Below, piece by piece: positions 17,295 through 28,803 of a stretch of 62,868 nucleotides of DNA. The notes below the pieces were generated by a model, which saw nothing but the letters and a program-made list of their open reading frames with translations, was not told the origin of the DNA and did not search any database. The translations under genes and the position numbers were made by a program. Numbering within the stretch: position 1 is the stretch's first letter; the number at the start of each line of letters is the position of its first letter. Source of the stretch: Desulfarculales bacterium (GTDB taxonomy: Bacteria; Desulfobacterota; Desulfarculia; Desulfarculales; Desulfarculaceae); NCBI GenBank assembly GCA_031267815.1, contig JAIRYI010000083.1, forward strand, positions 1 to 62,868, written 5' to 3'.

Positions 17295-18494
17295 ATGAAA
17301 TATATAATATTAATCGGAGACGGCATGGGAGATTATCCAATTGCCGATCTGGACGGCCTGACTCCCTTGCAGGCGGCGTTTACTCCCCACATGGACAGGA
17401 TGGCCCAAAAAGGCTTACTGGGTCTTACTCATACTATTCCCGAAAACAGACAGGCCGGTTCCGATACCGCCAATATGGCCTTTATGGGCATTAATCCGGC
17501 TGCTTATATTTATGGACGGGGTCCTTTGGAAGCCGCGGCCATGAATATAGATTTGCGGGCTGAGGATATTGCCTTCCGCTGTAATTTGGTGCAGCTTGTC
17601 CATAAACCCAATGGTCAGGTGTTTATGCATGACTATGCGGCCGGGCATATTGCTTCTGACCAGGCCGCTGAACTTATTAAAGATTTGCAAACCGGCCTGG
17701 GCCGGCCAGGGCTTGCTTTTTATTCCGGAGTCAGTTTTCGCCATGTGGCCGTATGGCACAACGGCCCGGCGGAAGCGTCCACTGTTCCCCCTCATGACCG
17801 GACGGAGCAACCGGTTAACGATATTCTGCATGCCGCCGGCAGTCTGGCTCCGGTCATGGATTTGGTTAAGAGATCATGGGCGCTATTATCGGCTCACCCG
17901 GTTAATAAAGCCAGGATCGCGGCGGGACAAGCTCCGGCCAATTCTATCTGGTTATGGGGGCAGAGTCCCCCTCCGGCTTTCCCCACCATTCAGGATCGCT
18001 ATGGGCTTGACGGGGCGGTGGTGACGGCAGTGGATCTTATCCGCGGTATCGGCCGGATGACAGGATTTAAAATAGTGGACGTTCCCGGGGCCACCGGTTA
18101 TGTGGATACCAATTATGCCGGAAAAGTGGAAGCAACTCTGGACAGTCTGGCTGAGGGCAATGACCTGGTGTACCTTCATGTGGAGGCGCCGGATGAAGCT
18201 TCGCACGCGGGCCGGCTGGATTTAAAAATGCGGGCAATAAACGATTTTGACGCGCAAGTGGTCGGGCCTCTCCTGGCCGGGTTAAAAAAGTTGGGTGCGC
18301 ACCGCCTTCTTCTGGCCACCGATCATTTTACCCCTTTGAGTACGCGCACTCATGCCCGCGACGCGGTTCCTTTTGTGCTGTGGGATTCGGAGCGGACGCT
18401 CTCCGGGGGACAAGGCTATTGGGAACAGGCCGCGGCCGGCGGCATATATGTACCCCACGCTCACCTTTTACTGGACAGGATGATCAAATTATGA
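17295..18494 (+). CDS. apgM: Cofactor-independent phosphoglycerate mutase, archaeal type
   Basis: A 399-residue alkaline-phosphatase-superfamily enzyme that interconverts 2- and 3-phosphoglycerate in glycolysis and gluconeogenesis. The start is the ATG at 17295, because homology begins M-K-Y-I-I-L-I-G-D-G-M-G-D; the open frame upstream has no family match. D9 and catalytic S56 (A-G-S-D-T-A-N-M) are present, as are later metal ligands in E-A-P-D-E-A-S-H-A-G and T-D-H-F-T-P. The insert and length fit the ApgM family. Its stop overlaps the start of the thioesterase gene (ATGA). Confidence 0.92.
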   Translation: MKYIILIGDGMGDYPIADLDGLTPLQAAFTPHMDRMAQKGLLGLTHTIPENRQAGSDTANMAFMGINPAAYIYGRGPLEAAAMNIDLRAEDIAFRCNLVQLVHKPNGQVFMHDYAAGHIASDQAAELIKDLQTGLGRPGLAFYSGVSFRHVAVWHNGPAEASTVPPHDRTEQPVNDILHAAGSLAPVMDLVKRSWALLSAHPVNKARIAAGQAPANSIWLWGQSPPPAFPTIQDRYGLDGAVVTAVDLIRGIGRMTGFKIVDVPGATGYVDTNYAGKVEATLDSLAEGNDLVYLHVEAPDEASHAGRLDLKMRAINDFDAQVVGPLLAGLKKLGAHRLLLATDHFTPLSTRTHARDAVPFVLWDSERTLSGGQGYWEQAAAGGIYVPHAHLLLDRMIKL

Positions 18495-18949
18495 ATACTC
18501 ACCGCCTGGAAATAAGACCTCTCTTTGCTGACGTAGACGCCATGAACATAGTTTATAACGCCATATATCTGCGTTATTTTGAGCTGGGCCGTACTGAACT
18601 TATGCGTTCTGTCGGCGTTTCTTATGCCAGCATTGAGGAGCAAAATCTGCGTTTTCCCGTGAGCGAAGCCCATGTGCGTTATCGCCGTCCGGCCCGCTAT
18701 GATGAATTGCTCTATTTGGACACCTGGCTTGACTGGGTGAAACGGGTGTCTTTGTGTTTCGCTTACCGTCTAAGCCGGCCCGAAAAAGGCGAATTGGTAG
18801 AATTGGCTGCCGGATACACCACTCTGGGCTGCATTACCCATCAGGGGAAAGTATCTCTTTTGCCGGATAATCTGGTGCAGGCTTTGCTGCCCTATGTCGT
18901 CTCCGGAAGCCGGCGCCTGCCCGGCCGCGACCGCCCGGACGGGATCTGA
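18491..18949 (+). CDS. YbgC/4HBT-family acyl-CoA thioesterase
   Basis: A 152-residue hotdog-fold protein. R-P-L-F-A-D-V-D15-A-M-N-I-V-Y-N-A-x-Y-L-R-Y-F-E carries the catalytic Asp and surrounding residues typical of the 4-hydroxybenzoyl-CoA thioesterase family. The ATG at 18491 overlaps the apgM stop by four bases, so translation is coupled; a longer open frame upstream has no homology. The substrate is unknown, and the tail after residue 135 is basic and probably disordered. YbgC proteins often belong to tol-pal operons, but no tol genes are here. Confidence 0.87.
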   Translation: MNTHRLEIRPLFADVDAMNIVYNAIYLRYFELGRTELMRSVGVSYASIEEQNLRFPVSEAHVRYRRPARYDELLYLDTWLDWVKRVSLCFAYRLSRPEKGELVELAAGYTTLGCITHQGKVSLLPDNLVQALLPYVVSGSRRLPGRDRPDGI

Positions 18950-18950
18950 A

Positions 18951-19014
18951 TGAGCGGGATTCTTTTGCCGGCGCGGACAACAGGGCGCGCCGGCAGGGGC
19001 GGACAAACCGCTCA
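18951..19014. repeat. Branched inverted repeat before gyrA
   Basis: Outer arms TGAGCGG (18951-18957) and CCGCTCA (19008-19014) enclose an inner 9-bp stem, GCCGGCGCG (18967-18975) with CGCGCCGGC (18986-18994). It starts right after the thioesterase stop and probably insulates gyrA from the upstream transcript. Confidence 0.5.
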
Positions 19015-19099
19015 TCATTTGGTATTATATAGTGATCTGAAGATTTGGCTGTATCCCGCCCTTTAAGGCAATGATTTAATTTTTTTTAAGGTTGAATGA

Positions 19100-21589
19100 A
19101 TGCTTCCTCTAGACCAGCGCAAAGAAAATATTTTAATTGAAGATGAAATTAAGCGTTCCTACTTGGATTACGCCATGAGCGTGATCATAGGACGCGCACT
19201 TCCCGAGGTCCGCGACGGGCTCAAGCCTGTGCATCGCCGTATTCTCTTTGCCATGCATGAGCTGAAAAATGACTATAACAAGGCCTACAAAAAATCAGCC
19301 CGTCTGGTGGGGGATGTTATAGGTAAATATCATCCCCACGGCGACACCGCGGTTTACGACGCCATTGTGCGTATGGCTCAGGATTTCGCCATGCGCTATG
19401 TGCTGGTGGACGGGCAGGGCAATTTCGGCTCCGTAGACGGTGACGCCCCGGCGGCCATGCGTTATACGGAAGTGCGCATGAGCAAGCTGGCCCATGCTTT
19501 TTTGGATGATCTGGAAAAAGAAACGGTTGAGTTTGTTGATAATTATGATGGCTCGCTTCAGGAGCCCATGGTTCTTCCCACCAAAGTCCCCAATTTGCTG
19601 GTCAACGGATCTTCCGGTATTGCCGTGGGTATGGCTACCAATATCCCTCCGCATAATTTAAGGGAGGTCGCCCAGGCTCTGGTGGCGGTTATTGATAATC
19701 CCGACATAGAGATCAGTGAACTCATACGTATTTTACCCGGCCCCGATTTTCCCACCCGCGGTTTTATTTACGGCCAGCGCGGTATTGCCGAGGCCTATGC
19801 CAGCGGACGGGGCAGTTTGCAAATCAGGGCCAGAGCCAACATTGAAATTCATCCCCGTACCAAGAAAACGGCGGTTATTGTCACTGAGTTGCCTTATCAG
19901 GTTAATAAAGCCAGGCTTCTGGAACGGGTGGCGGAACTGGTCAAGGAAAAAAAGATTGACGGCATAACGGAAATTCGCGATGAGAGCGACCGGGATGGCA
20001 TGCGTGTGGTTATGGAAATACGCCGTGACGCTCAACCGCAGATAGTCCTGAACCAGCTGTTCAAATTTACTCAGATGCAGACCAGTTTCGGCATCAATAT
20101 GCTGGCTATAGTCAATAACCGGCCGGAACAGTTACCCCTTAAGCAAATATTGATTCTGTTCATTGAACACAGGCGGGAAATAATTTTAAAGCGCACGATT
20201 TTTGATTTGCGCAAAGCGGAAAGCCGCGCCCATGTGCTGGAAGGTTTAAAAATCGCTCTGGATAATCTGGACAGGACCATTGCCCTCATCCGGGCGGCCG
20301 CCAATCCCGGAGAGGCCCGAAGCAGTCTAACCGGAGAATTGAACCTGACCGAAATCCAGGCCAACGCAATTCTGGAAATGCGCCTGCAGCGCTTAACCGG
20401 GTTGGAACAGAATAAAATAATTGAGGAATATCACCAGGTTCTTTCGGAAATTGCCAATTTGCGCTCTATTATTGGTTCGGAGGAAAAAGTGCGCGATATT
20501 ATTCGTTCCGAAACCCTGGATCTGGCCCAATCGTGGCCCGATGGGCGGCGCACGGAAATCATTCAGGATTCCGAAGAAATAGACATTGAGGATATCATTG
20601 CCGAAGAGGAAATGGCGGTCACTCTCACCCACAGCGGTTATATTAAGCGCGCTCCCATAAGTCTCTATCGGGCTCAGCGCCGGGGCGGCAAGGGCAAAAT
20701 CGGCATGACCACTAAAGATGAAGACTTTGTAAGCAATTTGTTTATTGCCTCTACTCACAGTTATTTGCTTATTTTTACCAATAGGGGACGCATGTACTGG
20801 CTTAAAGTGCATGAGCTGCCCCAGGCCGGCCGGGCTACCAAAGGTAAAGCCATTGTGAATCTTATCAATATGCAGCCTGATGAGGAGGTAGCCAGTATTT
20901 TGCCGGTACGGGAATTTAGTGAAGGCCGGTATGTGGTTTTGGCTACCCGGCGGGGTATAATCAAAAAAATGGATTTAATGAGTTTGTCCCGTCCCCGCAC
21001 CGGCGGCATAATTGCCGCCGGTATTGCCGATGACGATCAGTTGGTGGCGGTCCGTCTTACCGACGGCGGCATGGATATCTTTTTGGCCACCGCCTGTGGT
21101 AAAGCCATTCGCTTCAATGAAGAACAGGTGCGACCCATGGGGCGTACCGCCGCCGGGGTGAGGGGGATAGAAGTCAGCAGTGAGGATCAGGTGGTTTCCA
21201 TGGAAGCGGTGGCCGGCTCGCCCACCTTGCTTACGGTGGTGGAAAACGGTTACGGCAAACGTACCGCCCTGAGCGAATACCCTTTGCACAACCGGGGCGG
21301 CAAAGGCGTCATCACCATGAAAACCAGTGAACGCAACGGTCTGGTGGTGGCGGCTTTGGTGGTTGACGATCAAGACGAACTTATGCTTATCACCAACTTT
21401 GGCAAGATTGTTCGGACCAGAGTTGACGGCATATCAGTGCTGGGGCGCAATACGCAGGGGGTAAAGCTAATTGATGTGACCAACGAAGAAACTCTGGTGG
21501 CGGTGGACCGGATGGCTGAACCGGGCGAGGATGAGGAAGGCGACCCGGAGCAGACGGAATTGTTTCCCGCGGACAGTTATGATCAATAA
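19100..21589 (+). CDS. gyrA: DNA gyrase subunit A
   Basis: An 829-residue type IIA topoisomerase subunit that cuts and rejoins DNA to introduce negative supercoils together with GyrB. The N-terminus has the usual [16 protein letters not shown], the catalytic tyrosine is Y122 (A-M-R-Y-T-E), and the C-terminal domain has the GyrA-box Q-R-R-G-G-K-G, which separates it from ParC. In the quinolone region the residues are T83 and D87 in E. coli numbering; Thr at 83 is natural in several lineages. No gyrB is nearby. The acidic tail ends in E-Q-T-E-L-F. Confidence 0.97.
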   Translation: MLPLDQRKENILIEDEIKRSYLDYAMSVIIGRALPEVRDGLKPVHRRILFAMHELKNDYNKAYKKSARLVGDVIGKYHPHGDTAVYDAIVRMAQDFAMRYVLVDGQGNFGSVDGDAPAAMRYTEVRMSKLAHAFLDDLEKETVEFVDNYDGSLQEPMVLPTKVPNLLVNGSSGIAVGMATNIPPHNLREVAQALVAVIDNPDIEISELIRILPGPDFPTRGFIYGQRGIAEAYASGRGSLQIRARANIEIHPRTKKTAVIVTELPYQVNKARLLERVAELVKEKKIDGITEIRDESDRDGMRVVMEIRRDAQPQIVLNQLFKFTQMQTSFGINMLAIVNNRPEQLPLKQILILFIEHRREIILKRTIFDLRKAESRAHVLEGLKIALDNLDRTIALIRAAANPGEARSSLTGELNLTEIQANAILEMRLQRLTGLEQNKIIEEYHQVLSEIANLRSIIGSEEKVRDIIRSETLDLAQSWPDGRRTEIIQDSEEIDIEDIIAEEEMAVTLTHSGYIKRAPISLYRAQRRGGKGKIGMTTKDEDFVSNLFIASTHSYLLIFTNRGRMYWLKVHELPQAGRATKGKAIVNLINMQPDEEVASILPVREFSEGRYVVLATRRGIIKKMDLMSLSRPRTGGIIAAGIADDDQLVAVRLTDGGMDIFLATACGKAIRFNEEQVRPMGRTAAGVRGIEVSSEDQVVSMEAVAGSPTLLTVVENGYGKRTALSEYPLHNRGGKGVITMKTSERNGLVVAALVVDDQDELMLITNFGKIVRTRVDGISVLGRNTQGVKLIDVTNEETLVAVDRMAEPGEDEEGDPEQTELFPADSYDQ

Positions 21590-21604
21590 ACCGGTTGACA
21601 ATCA

Positions 21605-22609
21605 ATGAAAACTACCAATCTCAGAATAGCTGTTTTGGGTGGAGGAGCCTGGGGAACAGCTCTGGCCCATCATGCCGCCAACCTAAATCACCGGGTACGG
21701 CAATGGGTCCTGGAGACGGAACTGGTGAGCCTCATCAACGAAAAACATCAAAATTCCATTTTCTTGCCCGGAGTGCGTTTGCACCAGGCCATATACGCCA
21801 CCAATTCTCTTGGAGAAGCCCTGGACAAAGCCCAGGTGGTAATTGTGGTGGTGCCCAGCCAGTTTTTCCGTTCTGTTATCAGTCAGGCCGCGCCTTGGCT
21901 TACTTCAGATACCGCTATTATTTCCTGCACCAAAGGGGTGGAAGAGGGCAGCGGCTTCACCATGTGCGAGATAATAATTGATCAGCTGGATTTCGTCCCC
22001 AAAGCAGGGTGCATGTCAGGGCCGACTTTTGCCCGTGAAGTGGCCATGGGAGTGCCCAGCGCGCTTACCGTGGCCAGTGACGATCAGGATTTGGCTATCC
22101 TTTTCCAGCAGGCTTTTTCCAATAATCGTATGCGCTTATATACTTCCAGGGATGTAGTGGGAGTTGAACTTGGAGGAGCGGTTAAAAACCCTCTGGCCAT
22201 AGCCGCCGGGATGATATCAGGGTTGTCGTTAGGGCATAACTCTTTGGCCGGCATGATCACCAGGGGGCTGGCGGAAATGGGGAGGCTGGTGGTGGCTAAA
22301 AAAGGCAAGCCTGCCACCGTATACGGGCTGGCCGGCATAGGAGATCTGGTGCTTACCTGTACCAGCGCCCAGTCGCGTAATTACACTTTGGGCTATCGCC
22401 TGGCCAAAGGCGAAACCTTAGAAGAGATTACCGCCTCTACTCCGGCTATTGCCGAGGGGGTGGTCAATACCGGAACCATCCTGAATCTGGCTCACCAGCA
22501 CGGAGTGGAAATGCCTATCATCAGCGCGGTCAATGGAGTGGTGCGCGATCATTACACCCCCTGGCAGGCGGTTGATATGCTGATGGGCAGAGTCCTCAAG
22601 CCTGAATGA
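21605..22609 (+). CDS. gpsA: Glycerol-3-phosphate dehydrogenase [NAD(P)+]
   Basis: A 334-residue cytoplasmic enzyme that reduces dihydroxyacetone phosphate to sn-glycerol 3-phosphate for phospholipids. The N-terminal Rossmann motif is V-L-G-G-G-A-W-G-T-A (residues 10-19). V-E-L-G-G-A-V-K-N contains the catalytic Lys, and G-L-A-G-I-G-D-L-V-L-T-C and S-R-N are conserved substrate-side motifs. Length is standard. It follows gyrA by 15 bases and precedes the biotin carboxylase by 26, so these three are probably one transcript. Confidence 0.95.
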   Translation: MKTTNLRIAVLGGGAWGTALAHHAANLNHRVRQWVLETELVSLINEKHQNSIFLPGVRLHQAIYATNSLGEALDKAQVVIVVVPSQFFRSVISQAAPWLTSDTAIISCTKGVEEGSGFTMCEIIIDQLDFVPKAGCMSGPTFAREVAMGVPSALTVASDDQDLAILFQQAFSNNRMRLYTSRDVVGVELGGAVKNPLAIAAGMISGLSLGHNSLAGMITRGLAEMGRLVVAKKGKPATVYGLAGIGDLVLTCTSAQSRNYTLGYRLAKGETLEEITASTPAIAEGVVNTGTILNLAHQHGVEMPIISAVNGVVRDHYTPWQAVDMLMGRVLKPE

Positions 22610-22635
22610 GTCCCAAAAATGGAAAAATTTAAAAT

Positions 22636-23973
22636 ATGTTTCAGAGTTTATTGATTGCCAATCGTGGGGAAATTGCCATTCGCGTTATCAGGGCCTGCCG
22701 CGATTTGGGTATAAAAGCTATTGCTGTCTATTCCGCGGCCGACGCCGACAGCCTACATGTGCGCTTGGCTGATCAGGCCATACCCATTGGCCCGCCCCAG
22801 GCGGAACTCAGCTATCTCAACCCTGAGGCTATTATTAAGGCGGCCAAAGAAGCCAGGGCGGGAGCCATTCATCCCGGCTACGGTTTTCTGTCGGAAAGCC
22901 CTCTCTTTGCCCAGATGGTCATAGACGCCGGTTTTGTTTGGATTGGTCCACGCCCCGGCATTCTTCAGCATGCCGGAGATAAGGACGCGGCCCGCGCCAC
23001 CATGCAGCGCGCCGGTATGCCCATGACAGAGGGCAGCGACATTTTACATACTGTCCCCGAGGCCCTTTCCTGGGCCAGTAAGCTGGGATATCCGGTTATT
23101 TTAAAACCGTCTTCCGGCGGTGGCGGCAAATCAATGTATGTAGCCAACTCGCCTACCGAATTTGAAGCCATTCTAACCCGCCGGGTAGACATTTCCAAAA
23201 TTTCTTTCTATCTGGAACAATATATTGCCCATGCCCGGCATATAGAGGTCCAGATCATGGCTGACAATTACGGCCACGTGGTGCATCTGGGAGAAAGAGA
23301 ATGTTCCTTGCAGCGTATGAACCAGAAAATTCTGGAAGAAACGCCGTCGTTGGCTTTGACCCCTCAAATGCGCCAGGAAGTAACGGATCTGGGAGTCCGG
23401 GTGGCTAGGCATATGAATTACAACAGTGTGGGTACGGTGGAGTTTCTTTTCGATGTGGATCGCCATAAATTTTATTTTTTGGAGGTCAATCCCAGAATTC
23501 AGGTGGAACATGGCATATCTGAATGGGTGACGGGAGTGGATATTGCCCGCCACCAGATTACCATTGCCCAGGGACGCCCTTTGGAACTTCTGCAAGCTGA
23601 CATCAAATTTTCCGGTCACGCGCTGGAATGCCGTATAAACGCCGAGGACCCGCGCAAGAAATTCATTCCTTCACCCGGCCGGATATCTTTTGTCAATTTG
23701 CCCGGCGGGCCGCAGGTACGCGTGGACAGCAGCATTGTAGCCGGGGGGGAAGTGCCGCCTTTTTATGATTCTCTGATAGCCAAGGTTATGGTGCGCGGCG
23801 CCAACCGGGGAGAAGCTATTTTGGTTATGCGCCGGGCTCTGGAAGAATTCATTGTGGAAGGCGTGAAAACCACCATCTCTCTTCATCAGCGGATAATGGC
23901 GGACAAGGATTTCATGGCCGGAAACTTCAGCACCCGCTATGTGGAAGAAAAATTTATTAATAATCGCAGGTAG
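22636..23973 (+). CDS. Biotin carboxylase (AccC-like), divergent
   Basis: A 445-residue ATP-grasp biotin carboxylase: N-terminal L-I-A-N-R-G-E-I-A-I-R-V-I-R, H-P-G-Y-G-F-L-S-E, and the active-site E-V-N-P-R-I-Q-V-E-H. It would carboxylate biotin on a carrier protein for acetyl-CoA or another acyl-CoA carboxylase. Some blocks differ from standard AccC: the glycine loop reads K-P-S-S-G-G-G-G-K-S-M rather than K-A-x-x-G-G-G-G-R-G-M, and Q-R-M-N-Q-K-I-L-E-E replaces Q-R-R-x-Q-K. The N-P-R variant occurs in pyruvate carboxylase A subunits. No accB or carboxyltransferase gene is adjacent, so the partner complex is unknown. Confidence 0.82.
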   Translation: MFQSLLIANRGEIAIRVIRACRDLGIKAIAVYSAADADSLHVRLADQAIPIGPPQAELSYLNPEAIIKAAKEARAGAIHPGYGFLSESPLFAQMVIDAGFVWIGPRPGILQHAGDKDAARATMQRAGMPMTEGSDILHTVPEALSWASKLGYPVILKPSSGGGGKSMYVANSPTEFEAILTRRVDISKISFYLEQYIAHARHIEVQIMADNYGHVVHLGERECSLQRMNQKILEETPSLALTPQMRQEVTDLGVRVARHMNYNSVGTVEFLFDVDRHKFYFLEVNPRIQVEHGISEWVTGVDIARHQITIAQGRPLELLQADIKFSGHALECRINAEDPRKKFIPSPGRISFVNLPGGPQVRVDSSIVAGGEVPPFYDSLIAKVMVRGANRGEAILVMRRALEEFIVEGVKTTISLHQRIMADKDFMAGNFSTRYVEEKFINNRR

Positions 23974-24087
23974 CAGTTGCAATTGACGCGGCATTCCGGC
24001 CGTGTGTGTGCTTCAGGGCGGGTGAGTTTTTAAATCGTATAAATTTTCTGTCAATGTTCGGATTAGAAGTAAACGCGAGCTGGCTTT

Positions 24088-26766
<2,679 letters not shown>

Positions 26767-26797
26767 TTTTTCATCATAATGACACAGGAATGAACCG

Positions 26798-27481
26798 ATG
26801 CCGGCCTTGGAAAACTTGATTGCGGAATATGGCTATCTGGCTATTTTGATCGGAACTTTCCTGGAAGGTGAAACTATTCTGGTGCTGGGCGGGATTGCCG
26901 CCGCTCAGGGGTTGTTGGATATACGTCTGGTCATGCTGGCCGCGTTTGCCGGTTCTTACAGCGGCGATCAGTTGGCGTTTGCCATTGGCCGCAAGTGGGG
27001 AACTAAAATCATGGCCCGCAAACCCAAATGGCAGGCCAAAGCGGATTACCTTCTGTCCAAATCCCCAATATTTATAAATATATGGATGGTTGCCTTCCGC
27101 TTTTTCTACGGGCTGCGCAACCCTACTCCATGGATTCTGGGCTCGGGCCGGACGGTTACTTTTAAAAAGTTTTTAATGCTTAACGGGGTGGGCGCGTTGC
27201 TCTGGGCCATAGGAGTGGCTTGGGGCGGCTATGCTTTTGGCATGCTTCTCGATCATTTCCTTGGGCAGATTAAAAATATCATGTTGCTGATTTTGCTGTG
27301 CCTGGCCGTCTTGCTCCCTCTGGGAATTTGGCTGTGGCGCCGCCGCCGCGCCCGCCGTTCGGCAAAGCGCGAATTACCCTCCGCTCAGACCGCCGCCGGA
27401 GTGAAGATTTTAGATAGAGCGGAATCCTTGCTCAACAGCGCGCAAAATCGCAGACCTCCCGGCGCGTCCGCTGGTAAATAA
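26798..27481 (+). CDS. DedA-family inner-membrane protein
   Basis: A 227-residue DedA/VTT-domain protein with four to five hydrophobic segments. F-L-E-G-E-T-I-L-V-L-G-G near the N-terminus and the F-x-Y-G-L-R-N-P-T-P-W-I-L-G block are typical family motifs. DedA proteins take part in lipid flipping (undecaprenyl phosphate or phospholipid) and membrane homeostasis. The C-terminus is strongly basic (R-R-R-R-A-R-R), then polar. It follows the sensor kinase by 31 bases and may share its transcript. It is convergent with the SGNH hydrolase gene. Confidence 0.88.
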   Translation: MPALENLIAEYGYLAILIGTFLEGETILVLGGIAAAQGLLDIRLVMLAAFAGSYSGDQLAFAIGRKWGTKIMARKPKWQAKADYLLSKSPIFINIWMVAFRFFYGLRNPTPWILGSGRTVTFKKFLMLNGVGALLWAIGVAWGGYAFGMLLDHFLGQIKNIMLLILLCLAVLLPLGIWLWRRRRARRSAKRELPSAQTAAGVKILDRAESLLNSAQNRRPPGASAGK

Positions 27482-27567
27482 AAAGTTATCCTTGGCGACG
27501 TCACCAACCTGCTGCTGGCCGTTGCCGTAAGCCTTTCCGCAATCCGGAATATACAAGGAGCGCCGGT

Positions 27568-28746
27568 TCACTGCTGCCTATTATCAGTAGCCGCCTGTTT
27601 ATTCTCTTCCTGATGGATCATTTTTACTATAGCCTGAGTGACAATCTCATTGGCCAGGGCGTTGGGATGACCGTCATAGGGAATTTTATATTTTTCCGGG
27701 TTTTGCCGGTAATCGGGGAAAAATTGTTCCAAATCCACAACATCCAGACCCTGTTGGCGGAGGATTTCCCCATAGGCGTTGGCCGGCCAGATTAATACGG
27801 TGAGTCTGGCTCCATAGAGTTTCTGTAACTCCAGATCGCTCTGTTTGATTATGGCCGTGTATAAATCAATTGCCGGTTGCAATCGGTCGGGTTTGGGGAT
27901 AAACATGCTCTGGTAAAGCTGGCTTTTTTTGAAAAGTCGGTATAACAGCAGACCTGGGGTGGAGTATTGATCCCCAAATACCCCTTGGCGAACCAGTTGC
28001 CCGTTGACCAGTTCATACCAGGGGAATTCCGGATATCTTATATTATATCCCGCGCTGCGTAAGGCATGTTCGTCAAAAGTGGTGAAAAAGACAAACATTT
28101 TTTCGTGAGCAGCGGCAATATCATCCAGAATCCCGCCTGCGATCATATCCAGCATCTGGTGCGGACCATAGGCTGATATGCCACGATTGTAAACCTGATA
28201 ATGCTCTCCCAGATCTTCCCCTACTTTATAGGGAAAAGTATCGGCATCAGTCAAGCCAATGCCATAAGTAAAAGAGCAGCCGAAAAAAACTACCGCGCTC
28301 TGCGCCTCAGAATACTGCGGAGTTATCCTCCAGCCTCCGGGAAAATTCGAATAAATGATTTCCGAGCTATAATCATTGCCAACCGTGATCCTGGTTTTGA
28401 TCCGGGTGATCTCTAATTGAGTCTCACCTCCCTGTCCCAGGGAGGCTGCTTGCGCCGGAATAGTTTCCCGGTCTATGTTTCGATGCACATATTGCCCGAA
28501 ATAGGGATAAGAAACGTACAGTTCCATGGCCCACAGCCCCAACATAAGGGCCATCAGAACAAGAGCCAGACATTTCAGACTGGTTCTGCGCACATAAGCG
28601 GCCAGAGCGGCAAAAAATATCACCATCCCGGCCCAGCAGAATACCCAGGTATAGGGAACCTCAATATGATCGCGCATATGGATGGTGGCGGCCAGAGCTG
28701 CGGCGGCTACCAAAAGAAATTTATTTTTCTTCAGCCAGGTTAACAT
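27568..28746 (-). CDS. Membrane-anchored SGNH/GDSL-type hydrolase
   Basis: 392 residues with three N-terminal membrane helices (about 9-25, 33-52 and 57-76) and a long domain, presumably periplasmic. F-F-G-C-S158-F-T-Y-G-I-G resembles the SGNH nucleophile block I, and P-Y-D-G-H-P-N-A-L near the C-terminus supplies the expected Asp-x-x-His pair. It is the last gene of the SxtJ-DUF5989-carbamoyltransferase-SGNH run on this strand. In such cassettes it is thought to act on an acylated or carbamoylated surface glycan or lipid, but that is inference. Confidence 0.72.
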   Translation of the reverse strand: MLTWLKKNKFLLVAAAALAATIHMRDHIEVPYTWVFCWAGMVIFFAALAAYVRRTSLKCLALVLMALMLGLWAMELYVSYPYFGQYVHRNIDRETIPAQAASLGQGGETQLEITRIKTRITVGNDYSSEIIYSNFPGGWRITPQYSEAQSAVVFFGCSFTYGIGLTDADTFPYKVGEDLGEHYQVYNRGISAYGPHQMLDMIAGGILDDIAAAHEKMFVFFTTFDEHALRSAGYNIRYPEFPWYELVNGQLVRQGVFGDQYSTPGLLLYRLFKKSQLYQSMFIPKPDRLQPAIDLYTAIIKQSDLELQKLYGARLTVLIWPANAYGEILRQQGLDVVDLEQFFPDYRQNPEKYKIPYDGHPNALANEIVTQAIVKMIHQEENKQAATDNRQQ

Positions 28747-28803
28747 TAAAATATCCCGTAATTATTCTATTTTTTGGCCTTGACAGGCGGCAGCGGCCCG
28801 CTT

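Noticed and set aside
19340-19364. Thr83 in GyrA as a quinolone-resistance mutation
   Set aside because: Thr at this position is natural in several lineages and D87 is unchanged, so no resistance claim can be made.
27482-27567. Terminator between dedA and the SGNH hydrolase
   Set aside because: Convergent genes suggest one, but no convincing hairpin is visible in these 86 bases.
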